A DNA stretch of 63,419 bases from Actinomycetota bacterium. Lineage in GTDB: Bacteria > Actinomycetota > Actinomycetes > Actinomycetales > Dermatophilaceae. The notes below the pieces were generated by a model. The model was not told the origin of the DNA and did not search any database. It saw nothing but the letters and a program-made list of their open reading frames with translations. The position numbers were made by a program, and so were the translations under genes. Positions 12,512-21,331 of this stretch are shown here, piece by piece; within the stretch, counting starts at the first letter, position 1; each line of letters starts with the position of its first letter. The stretch is taken from NCBI GenBank assembly GCA_020161845.1, contig JAIUNK010000025.1, forward strand, positions 1 through 63,419, written 5' to 3'.

Positions 12512-13198
12512 ATGGAGGCCCCCACCTGGCCGCTGCTGGCGGCGGCGGTGATCGCGAGCGGGTACGCCGCGGTCGCCGGACATGTGGTGCGCGCCTGGCT
12601 GGCCGCCGGTCGGCACCGACGCTACGCCGACGAATGGGCCCGCCCCGCGCCCACGTACCGGGCCCTGCCGGCCGGGTGCGCGGCGGTCGCCGCGATCCTG
12701 GTGATCCGCCTGGGCCCCGGCGGCGCCGTCCCCGCGGCGGCGTACGTCGGGCTGGTCCCGCTGTACGGCGCCCTGGCGGCCGTGGATCTCGATGTCCACC
12801 GGCTGCCGGATGTGTTGACCCTCCCGGCGTACCCGCTGGTCGGAGCGCTCCTTGCCGCCGCCTGGCTGGCCACCCCGGCGGGCGGGGGCGCCGCGCGCCG
12901 GGCCGCCCTCGCCGGCCTGGGCACGCTGGTCCTGTTCGGCGCCCTGCACCTGCTGTCGGGACGTCGCCTCGGCCTCGGCGACGTGAAACTGTCGGGGCCA
13001 TTGGGGGCGTTGCTCGGCTGGCAGTCCCTCGATCACGTCCTGCTCGGCGTCTATGCGATGTTCCTGTGCGGCGGGGCGGCGGCGCTGTGGCTGCTGATCC
13101 GGCGCCGGGCCAGCCGCACGACGCGCCTGGCGTTCGGGCCGGCGATGGTCGCCGGAGCGGTGCTCGCGCTGGCCATCGGCGGCGCTGCGCCGGCCTGA
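12512..13198 (+). CDS. A24-family prepilin peptidase-like membrane protease
   Basis: 228-aa membrane protein of about six helices. It carries the two aspartates expected of type IV prepilin peptidases: the first in AAVDLDVHRLPD (Asp92 or Asp94) and the second in RLGLGDVKLSG (Asp157, GxGD). The methylase domain of full-length PilD is absent, as in short actinobacterial A24/TadV-like enzymes. Such enzymes cleave leader peptides of pilins or pseudopilins at the inner membrane face. No pilin, ATPase or platform gene is visible in the window, so its substrates are elsewhere. ATG 12512 overlaps a GGGGGGATGGAG context. Divergent from perM across 76 bp. Confidence 0.82.
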   Translation: MEAPTWPLLAAAVIASGYAAVAGHVVRAWLAAGRHRRYADEWARPAPTYRALPAGCAAVAAILVIRLGPGGAVPAAAYVGLVPLYGALAAVDLDVHRLPDVLTLPAYPLVGALLAAAWLATPAGGGAARRAALAGLGTLVLFGALHLLSGRRLGLGDVKLSGPLGALLGWQSLDHVLLGVYAMFLCGGAAALWLLIRRRASRTTRLAFGPAMVAGAVLALAIGGAAPA

Positions 13199-13542
13199 GC
13201 CCGCGGCCGTCTCGCGATCTGGACGATTGGTTGAAATGTGGTCCGGATCGCAACCGAGCCGGGCGGCCAGGCGTATTCCTTCGAGAGATCCGCGCCGCGA
13301 CCGCGGCTTAAGCAGTTGGGGGACCCTGGGTGAGCACGGTGGGCGTGCCGGGACGTGTGGCAATTTCCCCTCCCCGCGCCCGTTTCGGCCGTGGCCCGGC
13401 GCTGGGGCGAGCCGTTGGTCTGCCCGTTTCGCACGGCTCCCGCCGCGCTCCGCTGGCCCGCCCCGCGTCACTTCGGCCTAGGCTGACCTGGTCAGGGGTG
13501 ACACCGCAGGACGTGCGCGCGGAGAGGGGGTCCGAGGGCTGC
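13199..13542. other. Intergenic region before the ECF sigma gene
   Basis: 344 bp with no convincing gene. The first third is relatively AT-rich (GACGATTGGTTGAAATG near 13222), and the rest is very GC-rich. A frame open from 13330 into the sigma gene exists, but its translation is arginine/proline-rich shadow. Promoters for the sigma gene probably lie here; no clear box was identified. Confidence 0.5.
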
Positions 13543-14034
13543 ATGGACGTCGCCGAGTTCGACGAGCTCTACTCGGCGTATGCGCGTCGGCTCGTCGGAC
13601 AGATGTACGCCGTGTGCGGCAACCTCGCCGAGGCCCAGGACGTCGTCCAAGAGGCGTTCACCCGCGCCTGGGAACGCCGCGACCAGCTCTCCCTGGTCGA
13701 CTCCCCGGAGGCCTGGCTGCGGACCGTCGCCTATCGGCTGGCCGTGTCCCGGTGGCGCAAGGCCAAGAACGCGGCCGTGGCCTGGACCCGGCGCGGCGAT
13801 TCGGACGCCGTCGTGTCGATCTCGCCCGACCATGTCCTGCTGGTGACCGCGCTGCGGGAACTCCCCGAGGCGCAGCGGCACACCATCGTTCTGCATCACC
13901 TGTGCGACCTGCCCGTCGAAGAGGTCGCCGCCCTCACCGGGGTGCCACCAGGCACGGTGAAGGCCCGCCTGTCCAGGGGCCGCGCCGCACTCGCCGCGGT
14001 CCTGTCCGACGCCAAGGAGTCCGGCCGTGGCTGA
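13543..14034 (+). CDS. ECF RNA polymerase sigma factor, SigE family
   Basis: 163-aa extracytoplasmic-function sigma factor. Region 2 (about 5-75) includes FDELYSAYARRLVGQMYAV, the core-binding AEAQDVVQEAFTRAWERRD and the W-LRTVAYRLAVSRWRKAK segment. Region 4 (about 100-150) has LPEAQRHTIVLHHLCDLPV and the helix-turn-helix EEVAALTGVPPGTVKARLSRGRAAL. ATG 13543 is preceded by GGAGAGGGGG about 14-23 nt upstream, and the product start MDVAEFDELYSAY fits the SigE family. The stop overlaps the start of the next gene by 8 nt, indicating a coupled sigma/partner pair. The regulon is unknown; adjacency to the polysaccharide locus makes a link possible. Confidence 0.92.
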   Translation: MDVAEFDELYSAYARRLVGQMYAVCGNLAEAQDVVQEAFTRAWERRDQLSLVDSPEAWLRTVAYRLAVSRWRKAKNAAVAWTRRGDSDAVVSISPDHVLLVTALRELPEAQRHTIVLHHLCDLPVEEVAALTGVPPGTVKARLSRGRAALAAVLSDAKESGRG

Positions 14035-15436
14035 CCTCGATGTCGATTCGCTGCTGCGCGATCTCGCCCGGGATGCGGGCCGCCGCTCGCGGCTCGCGGC
14101 TCCGACCGAGCTGCGCCGCTCTGCCGACCAGCGCCGCCTCGCCAAGGGGATCGGGGTGGGGGCCGGCTTGGTCATCCTCACGACGGGCACGTTCGGTCTG
14201 ATGAATGGCGCCATGGGCAGCGCCATCGTCGCGGCCCAGTCGGATGCGGCCAGCGGCGCCACGGCGCCGCCGCGCACCTCGGACCGCGCGGCCCGGGTCT
14301 CCCCCAGCGACGTCGTCCTGCCGCCCGTGCCGACGTGGGCCCCCACGCCGCCGACGCTGCCCCTGCCGACGACGGCGACCGTGGCCGTCCCGGCGCCGGC
14401 GCCCCCGGCCGCCCCCCCGCGCACCGAGACCACCGGCCCGAGCCCGTCGAGCAGCACGCCGACGGCGACGGGCAGCACGCCGACGGCGACGGGCAGCACG
14501 CCGACGGCGACGGGCAGCACGCCGACGGCGACGGGCACACCCTCGACCGGCCCGAGCGCCCAGCCGACCCCGTCGGGGACGCCGAGCGGGTCTGGCACGA
14601 CCGGCACCACCGGCGGCGGGACGCCGACGACGGGGAGCCCCGCGGCACCGACGAACTCGCCGACCGCTCCCATCCCGACCCCGTCGAGCACCGCACCGGC
14701 GCCAGCGGTTCTGGCGACATACCAGGTCAGCCTCTACAACGCGGTGGTCGGCGGCCGGATCGGCGAGCGCGTCGGCGACCCCGAGGCCTTCTCGAACCCC
14801 AGCGGAACGCTGCCCTATCCCCATCGACTCGCCACGATCGTGGTCGGCGGCGTCTCGGCACCGCCGGACAAGCCCGTCGCGGTCGCCGTCGGTGTCGATC
14901 GCGACGGTGGGGCCCATCTGACGTTCTTCACCGACGGCAAGGTCAGCGGCGATCAGCCCGTTGCCCTCCCGCTCGGCGATGCGGCTGGCCTGGTCGCCGT
15001 CGGCAACCCGACGACGCGCGAGCTGACCCTGCTCGTGTTTGGCGCCGGCGGCACCGTGAGTCGGGTGGTCATCGGCGAGGTGGGGCTCGGCCGGACCCCG
15101 ACCCTCGGGGCGCCGGTCCCGGTGGCGAGCGGACTGTCCGGGACGACGGCGGCCACGCTGGCCGAACGCTCCGCGAACGGCTCGATCACGGCGTACGTCG
15201 TGGCGGGCGACACGCTGCGCCTGGTGACGGTGCCGGCGAGCGGGGCCGCCAGCGTCCTGACCGTCGTGCCCAACGGACTGGCCGGCACGACGATGCTGGG
15301 CCGGGTCAGCGCCGGCGGGGCGGGCGGGCGTGGCGTGGTGGCCTGGTCCACCGACGGCAGCGGCAGCCTGTATTACAGCGCCGATCCCGCGGGGGCCCTG
15401 GCCCTCATTGGTCCGGCGACGCCGCTGCCCCGCTGA
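14027..15436 (+). CDS. Single-pass membrane protein coupled to the ECF sigma factor, probable anti-sigma-like partner
   Basis: 469 aa starting at GTG 14027 (MADLDVDSLLRDLARDAG), overlapping the sigma gene by 8 nt. The layout is a short cytoplasmic N terminus (1-42, basic and charged), a transmembrane helix (GIGVGAGLVILTTGTFGLM, about 45-63), a long Pro/Thr/Ser-rich linker (about 90-225) containing four exact STPTATG heptads, and a C-terminal extracytoplasmic domain (about 225-469) of short beta-like strands (VAVGVDRDGGAHLTFFTDGK). Position and topology suggest a membrane anti-sigma factor or sensor, but no zinc HxxxCxxC motif is present, so the assignment rests on context. The outer domain is not recognised. 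Confidence 0.7.
   Translation: MADLDVDSLLRDLARDAGRRSRLAAPTELRRSADQRRLAKGIGVGAGLVILTTGTFGLMNGAMGSAIVAAQSDAASGATAPPRTSDRAARVSPSDVVLPPVPTWAPTPPTLPLPTTATVAVPAPAPPAAPPRTETTGPSPSSSTPTATGSTPTATGSTPTATGSTPTATGTPSTGPSAQPTPSGTPSGSGTTGTTGGGTPTTGSPAAPTNSPTAPIPTPSSTAPAPAVLATYQVSLYNAVVGGRIGERVGDPEAFSNPSGTLPYPHRLATIVVGGVSAPPDKPVAVAVGVDRDGGAHLTFFTDGKVSGDQPVALPLGDAAGLVAVGNPTTRELTLLVFGAGGTVSRVVIGEVGLGRTPTLGAPVPVASGLSGTTAATLAERSANGSITAYVVAGDTLRLVTVPASGAASVLTVVPNGLAGTTMLGRVSAGGAGGRGVVAWSTDGSGSLYYSADPAGALALIGPATPLPR
14453..14536 (+). repeat. Four exact 21-bp coding repeats
   Basis: Units start at 14453, 14474, 14495 and 14516 and each encodes STPTATG in the linker of the membrane protein. The exact DNA identity points to recent slippage or expansion, so copy number may vary between strains. 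Confidence 0.9.
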
Positions 15437-15900
15437 GTCGCCGGGCGCGACGTTCGCCGCCCGAGGTCTGGCGGCAGACATCACCTGCCGATCTGACCAA
15501 TGCCGGAATTGTCCATGATGTGAGACTTGCGCTGCCGCGCGCGGCCACCCGCCCCGATCGCGCCCGAGATCGTCACCACCCCCGCGGTCACCAGCGACGA
15601 CACCCGGATTCGCCGCGCCCCGCGGCACCGGCGGAGGCCCCCGACACCGTGCGAGGAGTCGCCTCGGCGGCACAACGACCCGCCACTTCGCGACCTGGTC
15701 ATTCGACCGATACACTCGACCATGTCGCACTGAGGAGCGCAGCGAAACTCGCTCGCATTACGGCGATTTCGCGCAGACTCGGGCGACGGACATCGGGCGA
15801 AGCCGCTGAGCACTCCACGGCAGCCGGCCCAGCTGGGGGCCGTCCGTCGACCGCGCCTCACACCGCTGCGACCTGGGAACGACAGGGGGCGGGTCACACA
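15437..15900. other. 464-bp intergenic region upstream of the polysaccharide locus
   Basis: No convincing gene. It holds a probable promoter at 15687-15716. A 41-codon minus-strand frame near 15481-15610 (VSSLVTAGVVTISGAIGAGG...) has hydrophobic character but no ribosome-binding site and is left as non-coding. Confidence 0.5.
15687..15716 (+). promoter_or_regulatory. Probable promoter of the first glycosyltransferase gene
   Basis: TTCGCG at 15687-15692, an 18-nt spacer, then TACACT at 15711-15716, which fits the TAnnnT -10 of the actinobacterial principal sigma factor. It lies about 185 bp upstream of the ATG at 15901, leaving a long leader. Confidence 0.45.
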
Positions 15901-17241
15901 ATGCAGGCACCGGCAGTTTCGAGGATTCACCGCGTCGCCATCGTGAGTGCGGTGAATCCCTATCCCGTTGCCTCGGGCAAGGACGTCGTCCTGTCCGGGA
16001 TCGTCGACTACTGGGCTGACCAGCTGGGACCAGACGCGGTGCACTACGTGTTGATCCGCCCGGAGCACGAGCCGGCCCCGGCGCTCTTCCCGGTGCACCT
16101 GACGCGGCTGCCGGCGGTCTCGACGCGGCACAAGCTGACCTCGATCGTGAGCCGGGCAGTTCCGGGACGGTCCAGCCTGCAGGAGGCGATGCTGTTCTCG
16201 GCACCCCTGGGACGGCGGCTCGCGCGGGTCATCGACAGCCTCGACGTCGATCTCGTCCTGTTCGACACCGTGCGACTGGGCCAATACATGGGCTTCCTGA
16301 CCCCGCGCCCGGGACGCCAGCACGTGGTCTACCTCGACGATCTGTTCAGCCTGCGCTACACCGCGATGCTGCGCACCCTGGCCGAGCACGACGACGTCGA
16401 GGTCGACGCGCTCGGGCAGTTCCGGGCGTTCGTCCCCGGGGCCCTGCACAAGTTGGTCGGCGCCCGGTCGGCGCAGGCCGCATTGCTGCGCTGGGAGCGC
16501 CGGGCCATCGCCCGGGCGGAGCGGACCAGCGTTTCCCGATTCGACCAGGTCCTGCTCATCAACGCCCTGGAGGCGGCGCAGCTGACCGAGGAGACCGGGG
16601 CGGCGAACGTGCGCTGCCTGCCGCCGCTGCTGCCGCTCCAGGCCACATATCGGCCGCCGTATGAGGGCCGACCGGAGTTCGTCTTCCTCGGCCAGCTCTC
16701 GATCCCGCATAACGACGACGGCATCAACTGGTTCCTCAACTGCGCGATGGAGCCGCTGCTGGAGCTGCTGCCCGAGGCCCGCCTGCGCATTATCGGCCGC
16801 GACCCCCGCCCGGGGCTGGTCGCGAACGCCGGCCGGTTCGGGGAGCACGTCAGCCTGGAGGGCTACGTCGAGGACCTGGATCGGGCCCTGAGCCCGGCGG
16901 CGGCAATGCTCTCGCCGCTCCGCTTCGGTTCCGGGGTCAAGATCAAGCTGGTGGAGGCGCTGGCTCGCGCGTTGCCCTCCGTCACGACGACGATCGGCGC
17001 GCACGGCGTGGTCAGCGACGCCCGCTCGGGCGTGGTGGTCGAGGACGACATCACCGCCTATCCCCGGATCCTCGCGGCGCTGACGGACCCCACCCGCAAT
17101 CGCGTCGTGTCCGCGCAGGCTCGACGCCACTTCGACGAGGTCTTCGCGCACGATGCCGTGCTGCGTGCCTACGACGAGATCTTCCACGCCCCGGCTGGGT
17201 CGCCGCGATCGGCCCGCCGACCGATGCACAGCGTCGCCTGA
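15901..17241 (+). CDS. Glycosyltransferase family 4
   Basis: 446-aa GT-B glycosyltransferase. The N-terminal acceptor half starts VAIVSAVNPYPVASGKDVVLSGIVDYW. A conserved linker (VRCLPPLLPLQ) leads to the donor half with FVFLGQLSIPHNDDGINWFL, LRIIGRDPRPGL, and the signature SPLRFGSGVKIKLVEALA followed by PSVTTTIGAHG, typical of GT4 enzymes that use nucleotide sugars. It is probably cytoplasmic or membrane-associated and adds a sugar to the lipid-linked repeat unit of the exopolysaccharide. ATG 15901 with AGGGGGCGGG about 12 nt upstream. It closely resembles the GT4 at 32718 in the donor half (FLG-L--P-N---L-WF), so both may be related. The sugar is unknown. Confidence 0.88.
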   Translation: MQAPAVSRIHRVAIVSAVNPYPVASGKDVVLSGIVDYWADQLGPDAVHYVLIRPEHEPAPALFPVHLTRLPAVSTRHKLTSIVSRAVPGRSSLQEAMLFSAPLGRRLARVIDSLDVDLVLFDTVRLGQYMGFLTPRPGRQHVVYLDDLFSLRYTAMLRTLAEHDDVEVDALGQFRAFVPGALHKLVGARSAQAALLRWERRAIARAERTSVSRFDQVLLINALEAAQLTEETGAANVRCLPPLLPLQATYRPPYEGRPEFVFLGQLSIPHNDDGINWFLNCAMEPLLELLPEARLRIIGRDPRPGLVANAGRFGEHVSLEGYVEDLDRALSPAAAMLSPLRFGSGVKIKLVEALARALPSVTTTIGAHGVVSDARSGVVVEDDITAYPRILAALTDPTRNRVVSAQARRHFDEVFAHDAVLRAYDEIFHAPAGSPRSARRPMHSVA

Positions 17242-17261
17242 CTCACGCCGTACAACTCACG

Positions 17262-17326
17262 CTGCCGTCGCGGCCCCAACCCGCGCCGCACCACTCTGCC
17301 GTCGCGGCCCCAACCTACGCCGCACC
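17262..17326. repeat. Two copies of a 31-nt sequence, 34-nt period
   Basis: CTGCCGTCGCGGCCCCAAC followed by a GCCGCACC end occurs at 17262-17292 and again at 17296-17326 with two or so mismatches in the middle. Non-coding; possibly a slippage product. Confidence 0.7.
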
Positions 17327-17510
17327 CTGTGACCGTCGCTGCCTGAGCCGCGCTGACCCCCGCTCGCCCGTCCGCTGGCCCGCGCCCTACGTCACCCCAG
17401 GGGCCGGCTGCGGCTGCCGACGCCGATCCCGGCTCGGCTCGAAAAGTCTTTTGTCATAACGGATTTATCGCCGTGCCCCGCTAAGAATCTCCGCGCGGGG
17501 GGTCGATCAG

Positions 17511-17528
17511 AGGGGAACCGGTTCCCCT
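17511..17528. promoter_or_regulatory. 18-nt perfect palindrome, candidate operator
   Basis: AGGGGAACCGGTTCCCCT is a perfect dyad 38 bp upstream of the start codon at 17567 and just downstream of an AT-rich promoter-like stretch. This is where a repressor or a transcript-end hairpin would act. The binding protein is unknown. Confidence 0.45.
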
Positions 17529-17566
17529 TCCCCGGTCCCCTACCCCCCCTGATGGAGATCTTCACC

Positions 17567-19840
17567 ATGCCCCTGACCTTCTCTCGGCGTGCCCTGATTC
17601 CGTGTGCCGGCCTCGCCGCATCGGCCATCCTCGGGAGCGCCATCGTGGCCGTACCCTCCTCCGCCGCCCAGGCCGCCGAGGGTTTCACCCGGCGCGTCTC
17701 GGTGGAACCCGCGGGCTTCACCGATGCCCAAGGCGTCGCGTGGGAGGCCCGCACCGGCTTCGACGGCGGCCGCTACTGGAACCCGGGTGCGTTCGACGTC
17801 GCCGGCACCACCAACGATCAGCTCTATCGCAGCGAGTTCTGGGGGATCACCGGCTGGCACACCGCCGTACCCTCGGCCGGTGACTACGACGTGACCCTGC
17901 ACCTGCGCGAGGCCTGGTTCAGCAAGGCCGGCGACCGCGTCTTCGACGTGACCGCGGAGGGCCAACCCGCCGTGACCGGCGTCGACATCCTCAAGGCGGT
18001 CGGCGCGCGCACGGCGTACACCAAGACCTTCCGCGTGAAGGTCACCGATGGCCGGCTGGACCTGGGCTTCAAGGGCTCCGCCGACCTGCCGCAGGTGTCC
18101 GCGATCTCCGTGACCGCCGCCGGTACGGCGACCGCAGCCGCCGCGTCCGTGACCGCGACGCAGAGCGGCAGCTCCGCCACCCTCGCCTGGACCGCCGATG
18201 CGAGCCCCGCCAAGGGCTGGTACGTCGAGCGGGACGGCTCCGACTCCACCGGATACGGCGCCTGGGGCAGCACGGTCTCGGGTGCCTCGCGCAGCCAGAC
18301 CTTCACCGCCATGGTGACCGGCCGCACTTACCACCTCTCGGTGACCAACCTGGACACCGGCCAGAAGCGCACGGTCGCCGTCACGATCGGCAGCAACCCC
18401 GCCACCCCGACCCCGACGGCCACGACGGCGCCGACCTCCCCGAGCCCGACCACGGCGCCGACCTCCCCAACGACCGCACCGACGACGGCACCGCCCACGA
18501 CCACCACGACCCCGGCCGGGCTCACCGTGACGGCCAGCGCCGTCGGCGCCACCGCCACGCTCACGTGGACGTCCACCAGCACCCCAGGCAAGGGATGGAC
18601 CGTGGGTCGCGACGGCACGGACTCGACCGGTTACGGGGCATGGAGCACGACTGTTGGCGGCGGCACCCGCAGCCAGACCTTCACCAGTCTTGCTCCCGGT
18701 CGCACCTACACCCTGACCGTCCGCAACGCCGACACCGGCGCCACGGCCTCGAAGACCGTGACGGTAGGCAGCACGGCGACGTTCACTCCGTCGCCGGTGC
18801 CGACGACCACGACGAGCCCGGCGCCGAGCCCGGTGCCGACGACGCCGAGCCCGGTGCCAACGACTCCGGCACCGACGCCCACCACGACCGCACCCGCACC
18901 CGGCGGGACCGGCAGTGCCACCGCGCGAATCTTCGGCACGCCCCGGTCGGGCAAGCCCTGGTTCTCCGGCGCCTGGCGCGCCGCACCCTTCACTCCGGCG
19001 TCGGTGGATGCCATCGGCGCCTGGCGTGGGTCTCCGATGGACGCGGTGACCACCTATTCCAACAAGGAGAACCCCGGCGCCATCGCCGACAGCCTGTGGA
19101 ATATCAGCACCTTCAACGGGTTCGGCGGCATCCTGTCCTACAACCTGACCCTCGTGCCCGGCGACCGCTCGGTCAACCTGGCCGGCGTGGCCCGTGGTGA
19201 TCTGGACTGGGTGTGGAAGCAGAACGCGCAACTGCTGCGCGCCAACGGTCGGGCCAACTCCCTGGTCAACATTGGTTGGGAGATGAACGGCGACTGGTGG
19301 GCCTGGAGCGCGACCAGCGCGACGGCGAGCCAATTCCGGGCCGCCTTCAACCGCGTGGCGGCGGTGATGAAGGCCGAGACGCCCGGCCTCAAGTTCGGCT
19401 TCATCCTGGCCTGCGGCCGCGGCATCAACGGCCAGTCGAACCGTCTCGACGCGATCACCCAGCTGTACCCCGGCGACCAGTACGTCGACGTCGTGGGCTG
19501 CAACACCTACGACTGGTGGGGCGACAAGGCTCGCAATGACGCCGAGTGGGCCCACCACATCCGCCCGAGCGGCGGCGTCGGCATCGCCGACATGGCGGAC
19601 TTCGCACGGCAGCACGGCAAAGGCATGGCGATCCCGGAGTGGGGCCCGGCAGCCACCTCGGTGCAGGGCTCGGGCGATAACCCCTTCTTCATCCAGAAGA
19701 TGTATGACTGGCTGATGGCCAACAAGGACGTGGTGGTTTTGGAGAACTACTTCATGGAGGCGGCTTCTAACGTCGCCAACTCGCTGGTGAACCCGACTCA
19801 GATGCCCCAGTCGGCCGCCCTCTACCAGAAGCTCTGGTAG
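17567..19840 (+). CDS. Secreted multidomain GH26-like glycoside hydrolase
   Basis: 757 aa. A signal peptide at 1-36 (SRRALIPCAGLAASAILGS... SAAQAAE) is followed by a malectin-like carbohydrate-binding domain (about 37-185: RVSVEPAGFTDAQGVAWEA, VTLHLREAWFSKAGDRVFDV). Then come two related modules of about 80 residues, each with GKGW-V-RDG-DSTGYGAW, separated by Pro/Thr linkers, and a C-terminal TIM-barrel-like catalytic domain (about 455-757). The candidate acid/base is Glu572 (NIGWEMNGDWW) and the nucleophile Glu691 (IPEWGPAA), the GH26 arrangement. ATG 17567 has GGAG 9 nt upstream and is preferred to ATG 17552. It probably cuts the locus polysaccharide outside the cell. Paralogue: the lipoprotein at 24627. 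Closed by a terminator at 19894-19931. Confidence 0.85.
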   Translation: MPLTFSRRALIPCAGLAASAILGSAIVAVPSSAAQAAEGFTRRVSVEPAGFTDAQGVAWEARTGFDGGRYWNPGAFDVAGTTNDQLYRSEFWGITGWHTAVPSAGDYDVTLHLREAWFSKAGDRVFDVTAEGQPAVTGVDILKAVGARTAYTKTFRVKVTDGRLDLGFKGSADLPQVSAISVTAAGTATAAAASVTATQSGSSATLAWTADASPAKGWYVERDGSDSTGYGAWGSTVSGASRSQTFTAMVTGRTYHLSVTNLDTGQKRTVAVTIGSNPATPTPTATTAPTSPSPTTAPTSPTTAPTTAPPTTTTTPAGLTVTASAVGATATLTWTSTSTPGKGWTVGRDGTDSTGYGAWSTTVGGGTRSQTFTSLAPGRTYTLTVRNADTGATASKTVTVGSTATFTPSPVPTTTTSPAPSPVPTTPSPVPTTPAPTPTTTAPAPGGTGSATARIFGTPRSGKPWFSGAWRAAPFTPASVDAIGAWRGSPMDAVTTYSNKENPGAIADSLWNISTFNGFGGILSYNLTLVPGDRSVNLAGVARGDLDWVWKQNAQLLRANGRANSLVNIGWEMNGDWWAWSATSATASQFRAAFNRVAAVMKAETPGLKFGFILACGRGINGQSNRLDAITQLYPGDQYVDVVGCNTYDWWGDKARNDAEWAHHIRPSGGVGIADMADFARQHGKGMAIPEWGPAATSVQGSGDNPFFIQKMYDWLMANKDVVVLENYFMEAASNVANSLVNPTQMPQSAALYQKLW

Positions 19841-20206
19841 CCAGGGCTGCACCGACCAAGGCAGCCACCGGCCACTCAGTAACCGGCCACAGCGCCATCG
19901 GCCCCGCATCGCACGGTGCGGGGCCGATGGCCTTCCATCCGCCCGTTCCGGCTCTGACGACACCCCAGGGCCACATCACCTGACACCGCATCATCCCGAC
20001 CGCCGTCGGCGAATGCTGCCGTGTTTCGAACGAATTAGCGTGCCGAGAAATGACCGCAAGGTCGACGCCAAGAATTCTCGACGGGATTTGCCGCCTTCCC
20101 GCTGGGCGGGCGTGAAAGTGCGCTGAGCAGCACTCGGCCTATGACATACTGATCGGTGGGTCGGTGCGGTCCAGCGTCGGTCGACAGGCAACTGGGGGGA
20201 AGACAG
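19841..20206. other. Intergenic region between the GH26-like gene and the Wzz-like gene
   Basis: 366 bp. The first part carries the terminator at 19894-19931. The later part is less GC-rich and contains CCTATGACATACTGATC near 20137-20153, a possible -10 region for the wzz-wzy unit. No gene seen. Confidence 0.5.
19894..19931 (+). terminator. Terminator hairpin after the GH26-like gene
   Basis: Perfect 15-bp stem, GCCATCGGCCCCGCA and its complement, around an 8-nt loop. It starts 53 bp after the stop codon at 19840. Confidence 0.8.
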
Positions 20207-21331
20207 TTGACAGCATCTAGCACGCGTCCGGTGGAGCACTCGCCGAGCCTGTGGCTCGACGCGCTGCGCCGATGGTGGCTCGTCCCGTTGACGGCGGCGC
20301 TGTTCGGAAGCGTGGCCGGCCTTCTCGCATCTGCCGGTGCGCTGCCGACCGCCACGGCCACCCTCGCCCTGCAAATCGACAGCGCCGACTCCTCGGTGGT
20401 GGCCCGACAGACTCAAGCGGCGTTGGCGCAGGCACAGCGATCCGAGGTCTACGAGCGCGCGGCGACCAAGTCGGGGATGACGGAGGCCGATGTGCGCCAC
20501 ATGACCACCCTGGCTGCCGGCGACGATGGGCTGAGTCTCCAGGTGCGCGCCAGGGACGCCGATGAGCAGCGGGCCGCGGCGGTTGCCAACAACCTCGCCA
20601 CTGCGGTGGTCGAGGCCAGTCAGGCGGAGGTCCAGGCTCAGCTCAAGGAGCTGGAAACGGCGACGACGAAACTCATCCTGACCCCAGCGATCACCGACGC
20701 AGCAGCGGAGCGAGCCCGTATCACGCGACTTGGCGAGGGGCTGGCCGACAATCAGTCCCGCGTGGTGGCCAAGTCCAACAACGTACGTATCCTGCAATTG
20801 ACCGACAAGGACGAGGTCATCCCGCCGACCAGTCGCACCGCCGGGATTTCTGGCCTCTTCGCCGGCCTGCTGCTGGGCCTGCTCGGGGTCATCCTGTGGG
20901 GTGCGCGGCGCGGGCGAGTTCATCGCCTGGATGAGCTCCAGCGCCTTTACCCCTCCGCGGTCATCATCACTCCGTCCGAAATCGGTGATCTCGTCGCGGC
21001 GGACGACCGCGCCTCCCGTCGCGTGCTGGTGGCCAGCGAGAACCCGGAGGCAGCGGTAGCCCGGGTGCGCGATGCCCTGAGTCGGCGACTCGGTCAGTTG
21101 CGCGCCGACCAGATTCCGATGAGCGCATGCCGCCCCGGCGGCCTGGCCTATCTCAACGGGATGCATGATCCCGACACGATCGTGATCACCCCGGTTCGCC
21201 TGGGCAAGACGAAGATCCCCGCCCTGGACCGTCAGTTCCGCGCCTGGACCGGTGGCGTCCTCCTCGTTCTCACCGACTCCGAGGCAGGCACTCCGCGCTT
21301 GGCGCAATCGCCAAATGCCGCCCATGCGTGA
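20207..21331 (+). CDS. Wzz/chain-length-determinant-like membrane protein
   Basis: 374 aa with the two-helix topology of polysaccharide co-polymerases: helix 1 at about 22-45 (WWLVPLTAALFGSVAGLLAS) and helix 2 at about 210-232 (SGLFAGLLLGLLGVILWG). The alanine/glutamine-rich periplasmic-side region between them is predicted to coil (QTQAALAQAQRSEVYERAA, VVEASQAEVQAQLKELE). A cytoplasmic domain of about 140 residues follows, lacking Walker motifs, so no tyrosine kinase is fused. The TTG start at 20207 is chosen because GGGGGGAAG lies 8 nt upstream and the product begins MTASSTRPVEHSPSLW. It overlaps the polymerase gene by 17 nt. It probably sets polymer length with the Wzy-like protein. Confidence 0.8.
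   Translation: MTASSTRPVEHSPSLWLDALRRWWLVPLTAALFGSVAGLLASAGALPTATATLALQIDSADSSVVARQTQAALAQAQRSEVYERAATKSGMTEADVRHMTTLAAGDDGLSLQVRARDADEQRAAAVANNLATAVVEASQAEVQAQLKELETATTKLILTPAITDAAAERARITRLGEGLADNQSRVVAKSNNVRILQLTDKDEVIPPTSRTAGISGLFAGLLLGLLGVILWGARRGRVHRLDELQRLYPSAVIITPSEIGDLVAADDRASRRVLVASENPEAAVARVRDALSRRLGQLRADQIPMSACRPGGLAYLNGMHDPDTIVITPVRLGKTKIPALDRQFRAWTGGVLLVLTDSEAGTPRLAQSPNAAHA

Larger units (their letters stand above)
17242..17566. other. 325-bp intergenic region upstream of the GH26-like gene
   Basis: Contains a near-exact tandem repeat (17262-17326), an AT-rich promoter-like stretch around 17450-17470 (TTTTGTCATAACGGATTTAT), and an 18-nt palindrome at 17511-17528. No gene is seen. 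Confidence 0.6.

Noticed and set aside
13330-13542. N-terminal extension of the ECF sigma factor
   Set aside because: The extension is Pro/Arg-rich with shadow-like composition. The family-typical start MDVAEFDELYSAY at 13543 has a ribosome site upstream.
15481-15610. Possible 41-residue minus-strand hydrophobic peptide (VSSLVTAGVVTISGAIGAGG...)
   Set aside because: No ribosome-binding site, GTG start only, and no recognised family. Evidence is too weak to call.
14335-15900. Open frame running into the first glycosyltransferase gene
   Set aside because: It is a shadow frame of the membrane-protein gene (Arg/His/Asp-rich, no domain). The glycosyltransferase start at 15901 has its own ribosome site.
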